DNA of 64,000 nucleotides. It comes from Shewanella kaireitica (GTDB lineage: Bacteria > Pseudomonadota > Gammaproteobacteria > Enterobacterales > Shewanellaceae). Shown piece after piece: positions 25,194-33,292 of the stretch (positions within the stretch are counted from its first letter, which is position 1; each line of letters begins with the position of its first letter). The notes beneath the pieces are model-generated. The model was not told the origin of the DNA. It did not search any database and saw only the letters and a program-made list of their open reading frames with translations. Location of the stretch: positions 62,001 through 126,000 of the forward strand of contig NZ_JAKIKQ010000011.1 in assembly GCF_023284045.1 (NCBI RefSeq), written 5' to 3'. Both the position numbers and the translations under genes were made by a program.

Positions 25194-26240
25194 ATGCATA
25201 AAGTTTGCAGCTACAAACCACACCTGATGGTGGGCGATCAGTCTTATCCTGCTTATGAATTAAGAAACCTGCTCAGCTACTTGAAGAAACAATTTGGTAT
25301 AGAGGTTGTAGAACAACTGTACCAAGAGATAGGCGTTGGTGAAAATGAGTTGGTTCATAGTCAATTTGTCTATGTGTGGCAAGTCGACTACGCCATGACG
25401 TTTTTGCAGAACTTAAGTCAAGATCCAGAGGTCGGCGCTAAAGCGGCCAGTGACTACCAAGTAAAAGATTTGGGTTTTTTATTGGGTTATCTCACTGAGT
25501 TTACGACCTTAGGAGAATGCCTTGAGTTTGTCATTGCACACCCGGAACTTGTGGGGAGCTTTTCTGATACCTTAATCCGTAACGAAGAGGGTTTACTTAA
25601 GGTTAGGTGGCTTAATACTAACAAGCTCAACGTTGAGAAATACAGCTGCCAGTTTCAGCACAGTATTGCCTCTTTGATGACCTTTGCGCGACAGTTGACT
25701 GGCATTGAGGTGAATGTCAAAGAGATCGCTTTGGCTGAACCTAAACGCTGTGCCGACTTTTTAGCCTCATGCACAGGCGCGTCAGTTGGTTTTGATGCCG
25801 AATTTTTTGAATGGTCTATTGAGCATCAGTTGTTGAGTTTACCCATTACATTCTCTTTCGCTGCCGCAGAGCCCGGTATTACTGTCGACCCTAGTCATTC
25901 CTATATTTCTTCGCTCTTAACAGAGTTAAGAGAAAGTGCACCTGAACTGCCGAGCATGGATACAATGGCTTTGTCGCAAAATATCAGCAGCCGCACATTA
26001 AGACGCCGGTTATCGAACGCTGGTACAAGTTATCAGAAGTTGGTTGATCAAGTTCGTTGCCAAATGGCAATCGATCTTATTTTGTCGAGTGAACGCTCAA
26101 TTGAGTCGATAGCAGATCTGATGGGTTTTGGTGATGTTAGCCATTTTAGACAGAGTTTTAAGCATTGGATAGGGCATCCTCCCGGGCATTTTCATCGCCT
26201 TAATCGAGGTAAAGACAGAGCGAGCGGCTCTTTGAATTGA
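25194..26240 (+). CDS. AraC-family transcriptional regulator (OruR-type)
   Basis: A 348-residue regulator. The N-terminal part (about 20-210) matches the arabinose-binding-like domain of the OruR/ArgR-like AraC subgroup; the C-terminal AraC helix-turn-helix pair (about 250-340) includes SQNISSRTLRRRLSNAGTSYQKLVDQVRCQMAIDLILSSERSIESIADLMGFGDVSHFRQSFKHWIGHPPGHF. It is alone on its strand, convergent with the diheme lipoprotein gene; targets are unknown. Confidence 0.9.
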   Translation: MHKVCSYKPHLMVGDQSYPAYELRNLLSYLKKQFGIEVVEQLYQEIGVGENELVHSQFVYVWQVDYAMTFLQNLSQDPEVGAKAASDYQVKDLGFLLGYLTEFTTLGECLEFVIAHPELVGSFSDTLIRNEEGLLKVRWLNTNKLNVEKYSCQFQHSIASLMTFARQLTGIEVNVKEIALAEPKRCADFLASCTGASVGFDAEFFEWSIEHQLLSLPITFSFAAAEPGITVDPSHSYISSLLTELRESAPELPSMDTMALSQNISSRTLRRRLSNAGTSYQKLVDQVRCQMAIDLILSSERSIESIADLMGFGDVSHFRQSFKHWIGHPPGHFHRLNRGKDRASGSLN

Positions 26241-26277
26241 GTCGCTCTGTTGTTAATCACTGCTTTACTGTTAGGTT

Positions 26278-27465
26278 TCATAAATGCTGACAATTACCAA
26301 TATTAGCTGGCATTGCGTCAATCCACTCTTTAATAACAGCAACTGCTTCGGTATGCACTATGGCGCGTCCAAGTGGCGGCATTCTGTCTTTGGCTTGATT
26401 AAGCTCTTGGCGATAGACCACGATGGAATGTTCACCGTCACTTGGAATAATGTCATAAGATAAGCCCTTGCTTCCACCATCCCAACCAGGGGGCTGTTTA
26501 CAGATCCCATATTGATAACTGGTATGATCAACATAAAAGCCAAGACGTAACCCCGATATGCTGGCAAATCCATCTGCGTTATGACAATGAGCGCAGTTTA
26601 TATCCAGATAGCCCTTAGCTCGCGATGTTAATGAAGCGCTTTGATCGTTTATCTCTGCCGTTTTCCCCACGTCACTAAGAGCGGGTAAGCCGTTTAATAA
26701 GTTGAGTTGTTGCCATAGTTGCAGCTGATTGATGCTTTGACCTTGATAATTGATATCACGATTAAGTAGATGGGCCTTTATGCCTATGGGCCTGATAAGT
26801 GCGGTTTGATTGTCACTGCCAAGCGTAGATTGATGGCATATTTTACACTCGGCTCGACTAGGAACATGATAATCGAATACCTCTCTCACACCTTGATGAT
26901 TCAAGCTGTGGGGCACATCTAAACCTGCTAGCTGCAGTGTCGCCTCTGCACCATTCCAAACATAAGGCAGGGTAGTCCAGCCAGCTTCTCGATGAATGAG
27001 TAGCCGAGTTTCTATTTGTACTTCATTGTTGGCGCCGCCAACTTGAGTATCGAAAGGTAAGGAGAACGTTTTCACCAGTACGGTACCTACTGGGAGCTCA
27101 AAGGTCGCTGTAGGGTGGTAGCTAATTTGTTTGCTTTGAGGCAGGAAAATAAAGCGGTGTTTGTTGGCGTAATTAGAAAATAGCTGCGTCGATAGCTGGT
27201 ACGCCATTCCTGGCGTTACTGGATCGGATGTCGGTACACTCGGATCTACAAATAGTCCATATTGGGAGAGGCTTTGGCAGTCCTCAGTCATTAAGGCATC
27301 CCAGTTAACTTCGCTCGTCGTATTGTCACAGACTGATACTGGAGGCTCTGTGATTGGCACATCTGGCGTTGTTGGTGTTTGTTCAACAACTTGCTCAGTT
27401 GAATCATCTGAGCCACCGCACGCGCTTAACGACAAGATTAAAATGAATATTGCTATTTTATCCAT
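26278..27465 (-). CDS. Diheme c-type cytochrome lipoprotein, SO2930 family (stand-alone)
   Basis: A 395-residue predicted lipoprotein (lipobox LSAC at residues 13-16) with two c-type heme sites, CKICH and CAHCH, and a late RMPPLGR block whose Met could be an axial ligand. It matches the SO2930-type (TIGR03806) diheme family, function unknown but probably periplasmic or outer-membrane electron transfer. It is a clear paralogue of the C-terminal half of the 883-residue protein next to it: both share LPVGTVLVKTF, TRLLIHRE, GWT-LPYVWN and KGYLDINCAHCH. The two genes are in the same direction, about 100 bp apart. Confidence 0.85.
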   Translation of the reverse strand: MDKIAIFILILSLSACGGSDDSTEQVVEQTPTTPDVPITEPPVSVCDNTTSEVNWDALMTEDCQSLSQYGLFVDPSVPTSDPVTPGMAYQLSTQLFSNYANKHRFIFLPQSKQISYHPTATFELPVGTVLVKTFSLPFDTQVGGANNEVQIETRLLIHREAGWTTLPYVWNGAEATLQLAGLDVPHSLNHQGVREVFDYHVPSRAECKICHQSTLGSDNQTALIRPIGIKAHLLNRDINYQGQSINQLQLWQQLNLLNGLPALSDVGKTAEINDQSASLTSRAKGYLDINCAHCHNADGFASISGLRLGFYVDHTSYQYGICKQPPGWDGGSKGLSYDIIPSDGEHSIVVYRQELNQAKDRMPPLGRAIVHTEAVAVIKEWIDAMPANIGNCQHL

Positions 27466-27530
27466 AAGCTACCCAATCAATTTACTTGATAATACTCACA
27501 TGAAAAACTCGCTGAATTGATGGAATAAAA

Positions 27531-27552
27531 AAGGCCGGGATTAACCGGCCTT
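27531..27552 (-). terminator. Terminator of the beta-helix/diheme gene
   Basis: AAGGCCGG/CCGGCCTT stem; on the minus strand it is followed by TTTTTTATT. It lies between the two diheme genes, so the downstream one may need its own promoter. Confidence 0.8.
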
Positions 27553-27567
27553 CTTAAGTCATTCCAT

Positions 27568-30219
27568 TTAGCTTGAGCAAGATGCGCTTGGTAGGCGCTT
27601 AATCCACTCATTGATTAACGCAACACCTTCTGCGTGCGAGAGACTACGACCAATCTCAGGCATTCTGTCACCTGGATTGTTGGTTTCCATACGGAAATGT
27701 AAGATAGACTCTTCAGGGCTGCCCGGAACAATATCAAAGCCAAGAGAACCACCACCATAAGCAACGGGTGACTTACAAGTACCGTGCGATAAACCCGCAT
27801 CTTCAGCATATGCTCTCCAGTACTCCAGCTTTAAGCCGGTATTAGAGGCATTACCTTCAGGGCGATGACAGTGAGCACAGTTAATGTCTAAGTAACCTTT
27901 AGCTGTCTTCATTAACGCATCATCGCTAAGGCTGCTCACACTCGATTCATCGCCATCATTGTATGCTGGAACAGTATCGATAGTGGCGACATCTGGTACG
28001 CCTTGCAGAATGCCCGCTGATTGCCACTTCAATAACTGGTTCATGCTGCCGTCGCTGTAGGCAAAATCCTTGTTAAGTAAGCGAGCTTTTGGCCCGATAG
28101 GGACAAACTTAGCAGGACTATCAGCGTCGGGTTTAAACTGATGACACTGTTTACATTGGTTCATGCTTGGTACGACATAATCAAAGTCCATTGACTCACC
28201 GTTATGCATGACTTTTTTAGCTTGAATTGCGCCTGCTTTTGCAAGTACAGCATCTGCTTTTTCTGCATTCCATACGTAAGGAAGTGCAGTCCAACCTGTT
28301 TCACGGTGGATGAGTAATCGAGTTTCTACTAAATCTTCGTTGTCTAAGCCACGCTTGCTGGTATCTGCGGGAAGGGCAAAGGTTTTTACCAGAACGGTTC
28401 CTACTGGAAAATCCAGTGACTCCATTGCCGAGTAGTCTGCTTTTTCGCCTTCAGGTACAAACACATAACGATACTTGCTTGAATAATCGGTAAACAGCGG
28501 CGTATTTAAGTCATAAGGTAAACCGCCAGAGTTAGGCGCATCGTCAGGGTTCTTTGCATCAGCAAAAAGATTGTAGTCTGATAGATTAGGGCAGTTAGCT
28601 TTTAGAAGCGCATCCCAAGAGGCATTACTACCTTCTGCTTTACACAGAGCTAAATCACCGTCACCGACTAATCCGCCTTCGTCCTCTCCTATTGAGCCGC
28701 CACCGCCTACTAAGTTACCACCGTCACAGCCTTCAACATCGTCATCGACGCCACAACCAAAGATTTGATCACCAAAGGTGACGGTATGCACGGGCAAGCT
28801 TACCTGAGCACAGTTCATGAGTTTATCTTGAGTCTTTTCATACAGAACTTCAGGAATTGAAATATCGGTATTTTCATTGGCATATAGTCGACCAAAAGAG
28901 ACATCGCCATTGTCGCTGGCACAGACATTGTCACTGCCGTCAGCCGCAAATGGCATCTCCTGTAATCCTAGATAAGCCGCAGTCCCATTATTAGAGAGCA
29001 TTTCGCCTAAGCCATCGTATAACACCCCCGGAAAAGCCCCGTGAGTGAATAGGTAAGCTTTAATGATGTCATCAATGAGGTAGCCATTTGGCTTTTGGCC
29101 GTACCCTGTGATGACGTTATCATGGATATAGATATTACGTGGGGTTGGGCGCCAGCCATCTTCAATCGGCTGCCCCGGTTGACCATAGTTACCGACAAAT
29201 GCATTCATATCAGGCTCGGCAATAAAGAAGCTCGAAATGGTGATCCCCATCGTGTCATGGTTGTTGACTTCATTATTAAATATTTCAACATCGTCAGTTG
29301 AAAGGATAATCATACCCGTGCCCGGTGGCACGATGTGAACACCTGCGGGGTTGGCGGAAGCATTGGCAAAATTCTTGGTATTGTTATCGTAGACCTTGTT
29401 ATTGAAAATACGAACGCTAGAGCCGTATCTATGGTTGTTGATTGGTAGATCGAATACCAAAATACCGCCGGTATTGCCCATCGCTTCGTTATCGTATACG
29501 TCTGCATACTTTGAGTTTTCTATCTCAATACCTGCAACGTTCTCTTTAGCGATGTTACGTCTTACAACAATGTACTGCGATTGACCGACGTAAATACCCG
29601 CATCGGCACTACCACGCACATAAGTGTCTTCAATGAGAATGTTTTCACATTCTACAGGGTAGAGACCATAAGCGCCGTTGCCTTCATCAAGCTCACCTTC
29701 CCAGATTGTTGCCAAACGGCGTAAGATGATACCGTTGGTATTTTTAAGCTTGATGCCATTATTCTTCGCTTCATTGACCGAAAGGTCTTGAATAATAATA
29801 TTGACTGCATTTTGAACGAATATACCGTCGCCTGAGTTGGCTTTAGAGAAATCGAGCACGGTTTCGTCTTGGCCATAGCCCATAATAGTGATGTTTTTGG
29901 CAAAGCTGCCATCACCGTCGACATCGCCATCAAAGAGTAATGTTGATTCAATTTCAAATGTGCCCTTTGGCAGAACGATAACGTCGTTACTTTGGGCATT
30001 AATGAGTGCTTCTTGAATGCGGATAGTGAGGTTTTCACCATCTTCAATCATTATTGCCCCTTCAGGAAATGAAGGCCCTTCAGGCTCAGGGGTCACAACC
30101 GGTGGGGTTTCGATTTTTGTGATGGTGTCGTCATCGTCAGAAGAACAAGCCCCCAAGCTTATTGCGACTGCAGTGGCGATTAATGATGGCATTAGCCATG
30201 AAGGTTTCTTGTTGAGCAT
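27568..30219 (-). CDS. Fusion lipoprotein: parallel beta-helix domain + SO2930-type diheme cytochrome c
   Basis: An 883-residue predicted lipoprotein (lipobox LGAC, then SSDDDD). Residues about 55-400 are a right-handed parallel beta-helix with repeated N/D-rich turns (NGIKLKNTNGIILRRL, AGIYVGQSQYIVVRRNIAKENVAGIEIENS, DVEIFNNEVNNHDTMGITI), as in TIGR03805 proteins. A Gly/Asp-rich linker (GCDGGNLVGGGGSIGEDEGG) leads to a diheme domain (about 545-880) with CKQCH, CAHCH and RMPEIGR. The two families are usually neighbouring genes; here they are one polypeptide. A periplasmic or surface redox function is inferred; the substrate is unknown. Confidence 0.85.
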   Translation of the reverse strand: MLNKKPSWLMPSLIATAVAISLGACSSDDDDTITKIETPPVVTPEPEGPSFPEGAIMIEDGENLTIRIQEALINAQSNDVIVLPKGTFEIESTLLFDGDVDGDGSFAKNITIMGYGQDETVLDFSKANSGDGIFVQNAVNIIIQDLSVNEAKNNGIKLKNTNGIILRRLATIWEGELDEGNGAYGLYPVECENILIEDTYVRGSADAGIYVGQSQYIVVRRNIAKENVAGIEIENSKYADVYDNEAMGNTGGILVFDLPINNHRYGSSVRIFNNKVYDNNTKNFANASANPAGVHIVPPGTGMIILSTDDVEIFNNEVNNHDTMGITISSFFIAEPDMNAFVGNYGQPGQPIEDGWRPTPRNIYIHDNVITGYGQKPNGYLIDDIIKAYLFTHGAFPGVLYDGLGEMLSNNGTAAYLGLQEMPFAADGSDNVCASDNGDVSFGRLYANENTDISIPEVLYEKTQDKLMNCAQVSLPVHTVTFGDQIFGCGVDDDVEGCDGGNLVGGGGSIGEDEGGLVGDGDLALCKAEGSNASWDALLKANCPNLSDYNLFADAKNPDDAPNSGGLPYDLNTPLFTDYSSKYRYVFVPEGEKADYSAMESLDFPVGTVLVKTFALPADTSKRGLDNEDLVETRLLIHRETGWTALPYVWNAEKADAVLAKAGAIQAKKVMHNGESMDFDYVVPSMNQCKQCHQFKPDADSPAKFVPIGPKARLLNKDFAYSDGSMNQLLKWQSAGILQGVPDVATIDTVPAYNDGDESSVSSLSDDALMKTAKGYLDINCAHCHRPEGNASNTGLKLEYWRAYAEDAGLSHGTCKSPVAYGGGSLGFDIVPGSPEESILHFRMETNNPGDRMPEIGRSLSHAEGVALINEWIKRLPSASCSS

Positions 30220-30714
30220 AGCGTCTCCAGAATTATTTTTATTATGCGCCTCTTAGATTGCACTGACGTACCAGATAAGCAATGTGAAATTCGGACAACA
30301 AGTTTGCAACATTGTGTTATCAAATGCTTTTTAAACCACAGTTAAACGTAAAGCATGTTGTTAGCTATTGAAAATTAATATGAAGAGCTTGTAATTCAAA
30401 CGACTGTATTATTTTTGTGCTGATAATTTTTCAGTGATTTTATTTTACCGTGCAGAATGTTGTTAAATTAATACAGAAACAGAGGGTTATGAAAATGAAG
30501 TTAACAAATGACATCTTCGCAGGGGGTCATAACGGTAGGGAGGTCTAAATATCCAGCTTAGCAAGTAGCAGGGGGTATCGTGATGCAACTTTTTTGATCG
30601 ATAACTCTTAAGCCGGTTTTACAATGGCGCCATGATGGTGCTGGATATCGTTATCTTTGCATGTCGGGCCCAGTGATAGCGGGTTTAGCTATCCAACATG
30701 TTTTTATGACAACA
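30220..30714. other. Intergenic region without a supported gene
   Basis: The sequence is AT-rich near 30240-30480, where the leftward promoter of the beta-helix/diheme gene should lie. No open frame with a credible ribosome-binding site was found on either strand. No clear T-tailed hairpin was seen after the DUF481 gene. Confidence 0.4.
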
Positions 30715-31812
30715 TTACAAATCGATACCAAATCCAATAATAAACTGATAGTCATTGGGCTCTGGAGTTTGTCCGCTAGCGTCTGGCTGAGGGTTATTGG
30801 TGCGATCCCACACGAGTGACAGGTCAAGGTCGAACATATCTGTTAGTTCTATCTCTAACGTTGCAATAGCATGGTGGGTATAGCCGCCTGAGGTTTCGTT
30901 ACCGTATTGCAATCGATAGAGTGCGTTAAAATCGATGTCAGATGATATTTCTGTGTCATATAGACTTTCAATTACTAAGGTTGCACTGCTATCTCTTTGA
31001 TCTTCATTAACTTCAACGGTATCGAATCGAGTTAACGTATAAGCGGGGCCGCCACTGACGCTCCACTCTGTTTTTGAGGTGTCGACAATATTATAACCAA
31101 GACCAGAACCTATAGTGATTCGGTAGTCAGTATTTAAAAATGGATCAATGTAGATTTCAGCGAATACAGGGCGAAGATAAAACTGTTTAGAGATAAACCA
31201 GTCAAAGTTACTGTTGATACGATGGTTGTTGATATTGTTTTCGCCATCAGTCTCTGAATAATTGCCAATATAATCTAGATTAAACCTTGATTGGGTTGTA
31301 CGGCGTTTTGTTTTAGCGATCGCGCTATAATCTATTTGATCGGTATTACCTTTGCGAAAATTGGCGCCTAAGCTAATTTTACTGGACCAATAGTTAGCTT
31401 CGGTTTGTTCTCCAGCAATGATGGTCATTATTTTTGAACTATCAAACTCTTCACCGTTAATGTAGGACTTTCCATCTTTAATCAACAGTCTGCCTGATTT
31501 AGTAGTGAGGTCGGTAAAGCCGATACTGACAATGCTACTGCTTTGCAGTATTTTTACGTCTTCCCAATCGATAAACACACTATCAAGTTCGTCGCTATCA
31601 AATTCAAGTTTGTCATCATAGAGATTAACAATCTCGCCCTTAAGTAGCTCCAAAGATGTCAGTTGCAGCCAGTCATACTGAGTATCAACGGGGAGGGTTA
31701 TCTGTTCGGGCGTGATCTGAGGTAAGGACTCTGCGGCTAAAACAGGTATCGTTAAACAAAAAAGTGTAACACTACCGGTTGCTATTGCAGCCAAATTGAG
31801 TTTTTTGCTCAT
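30715..31812 (-). CDS. DUF481 family outer-membrane protein
   Basis: A 365-residue protein with a Sec signal peptide (about residues 1-27, ending LAAESLP) and a DUF481/YdiY-type C-terminal beta-barrel: repeated amphipathic strands such as SRFNLDYIGNYSETDG, FYLRPVFAEIYIDPF, and TIGSGLGYNIVD. The N-terminal domain (residues 40-130) contains the SIGFTDLTTKSGRLLIKDG-type soluble segment seen in longer DUF481 proteins. YdiY is salt-induced in some bacteria; the function is not established. The C-terminus is GFGIDL. Confidence 0.85.
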   Translation of the reverse strand: MSKKLNLAAIATGSVTLFCLTIPVLAAESLPQITPEQITLPVDTQYDWLQLTSLELLKGEIVNLYDDKLEFDSDELDSVFIDWEDVKILQSSSIVSIGFTDLTTKSGRLLIKDGKSYINGEEFDSSKIMTIIAGEQTEANYWSSKISLGANFRKGNTDQIDYSAIAKTKRRTTQSRFNLDYIGNYSETDGENNINNHRINSNFDWFISKQFYLRPVFAEIYIDPFLNTDYRITIGSGLGYNIVDTSKTEWSVSGGPAYTLTRFDTVEVNEDQRDSSATLVIESLYDTEISSDIDFNALYRLQYGNETSGGYTHHAIATLEIELTDMFDLDLSLVWDRTNNPQPDASGQTPEPNDYQFIIGFGIDL

Positions 31813-31926
31813 CGAGATCCCTTGCCGTTCATATATCCAAAAATATGATAGATTACAGATTATTCTGATAGATTAATAATTTACAAACTTGCTCTGTTCG
31901 CTTCAACTATTTTATTGTTTTTTATG

Positions 31927-32571
31927 TCATTTAGTGTGGTTTTCCGTTGCTTGTTGTAACCATGGCTGCATAAACTCTGCGATTTGTGGTTGGGCCTTTG
32001 CATTTGGATGGATCCCATCTCTTTGCATCAACGTACTGTCAGTGACAATAAACTCCATAAAGAACGGCATTAAGGTAACATCATGCTCTGTAGCGAGTTC
32101 TTTATAAACGGTTGATATCTGAGATGCATAGCGTGGGCCGTAGTTAGGCGGTACCATAATTTCACTCAGTAGCACTTTTATCTGTTTATCTTGGGCAAGC
32201 TCGATGATTTTTGTAAGATTATTTTTCAGCTGCTTAGGCGGAAAACCACGAAGACCGTCGTTGCCGCCAAGTTCAATTAGCAGTACATCAGGGCTTGCAG
32301 AGTCAAGCAGGGCGGGCAGTCTGCGTAATCCACCCGCAGAGGTTTCGCCACTAACAGAGCCATTGATGATGGTATGTTCGGGCATTTTTTTACGTAGTAG
32401 ATGCACCCAACCTTCATTTTCTGGCATGCCATAACTTGCACTTAGGCTGTCACCTAGGATTAATATAGGGGCAGCACTTAGCGGGAAACTGCTGAAAATA
32501 AATAATAAGACAAAACCGAGTCGTCGGTTTTTAAGGTCTAAGAAGGGTTTTATGTCTGAAAAAAGCGCCAT
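31927..32571 (-). CDS. tesA: Multifunctional acyl-CoA thioesterase I / lysophospholipase L1
   Basis: A 214-residue SGNH hydrolase. The signal peptide (RRLGFVLLFIFSSFPLSAAP) precedes the GDSLSASYGMP nucleophile block, the oxyanion Gly and Asn in GGNDGLRG, and the catalytic DGIHPNAKAQP. It cleaves acyl thioesters and lysophospholipids in the periplasm. The ATG at 32571 is the only suitable start, with AGGTGG upstream. Its first 20 bases overlap the start of the divergent ABC gene; E. coli has the same divergent tesA-ybbA pair. Confidence 0.95.
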   Translation of the reverse strand: MALFSDIKPFLDLKNRRLGFVLLFIFSSFPLSAAPILILGDSLSASYGMPENEGWVHLLRKKMPEHTIINGSVSGETSAGGLRRLPALLDSASPDVLLIELGGNDGLRGFPPKQLKNNLTKIIELAQDKQIKVLLSEIMVPPNYGPRYASQISTVYKELATEHDVTLMPFFMEFIVTDSTLMQRDGIHPNAKAQPQIAEFMQPWLQQATENHTK

Positions 32572-33292
32572 ATCAGTAAGCCACCTAGTTAAATCAGTTA
32601 ATACTCAAGAGGGGGAACTGACTATCCTCAACGGCATTAATATGGATGTCAAGCAGGGAGAGAGTGTTGCGATACTTGGGCCGTCTGGTTCAGGTAAATC
32701 AACACTACTAGGCTTGCTCGCAGCACTCGACTCTCCGAGTCAAGGCTCCATTTTGCTTGATGGTGTGGCATTGGAGACTCTGAATGAGGAATCTAAGGCT
32801 GCACTTCGAAAGCAAAAAGTAAGCTTTATTTTCCAATCTTTTATGTTGGTCGATACCTTAAATGCGCTTGAGAACGTTATGTTACCCGCAGAACTTGCTG
32901 GGATCCCAAATGCGAAAGATAAATCTCAGGCGATGCTAGAGCGTGTTGGATTAAGCCATAGATTGAACCACTTTCCTAACCAATTATCAGGTGGCGAGCA
33001 ACAGCGTGTGGCGATTGCCCGAGCTTTCATCTGCGAGCCCAAAGTGTTGTTTGCTGATGAACCGACAGGCAATTTAGATTCAGCTAATAGTGATAAAATT
33101 GCCGACATGCTGTTTGAACTCAACCGAGAGAGTGATACCACGTTAGTGTTAGTGACTCACGACATGGTTTTAGCAAGCCGTTGTCAACGTCAGTTTATGA
33201 TGGATTCAGGTAATTTAACGGAGAAATTGTCGGCGTCAGCTGATGATGTGCTAGATGAAACAATCGCTGAAGAGGCAAGTTCATGGAGCTAA
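32552..33292 (+). CDS. ybbA: ABC transporter ATP-binding protein, YbbA type
   Basis: A 246-residue LolD-like ATPase. Walker A GPSGSGKST, Q-loop FIFQSFMLVDTL, signature LSGGEQQRVAIARAF, Walker B VLFADEPTGNLD and the switch VTHD are all intact. AAGGG lies four bases before the ATG. It overlaps the permease gene by ten bases and pairs with it as a MacB-type exporter of unknown substrate, possibly lipophilic given the tesA neighbour. Confidence 0.93.
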   Translation: MSEKSAISVSHLVKSVNTQEGELTILNGINMDVKQGESVAILGPSGSGKSTLLGLLAALDSPSQGSILLDGVALETLNEESKAALRKQKVSFIFQSFMLVDTLNALENVMLPAELAGIPNAKDKSQAMLERVGLSHRLNHFPNQLSGGEQQRVAIARAFICEPKVLFADEPTGNLDSANSDKIADMLFELNRESDTTLVLVTHDMVLASRCQRQFMMDSGNLTEKLSASADDVLDETIAEEASSWS

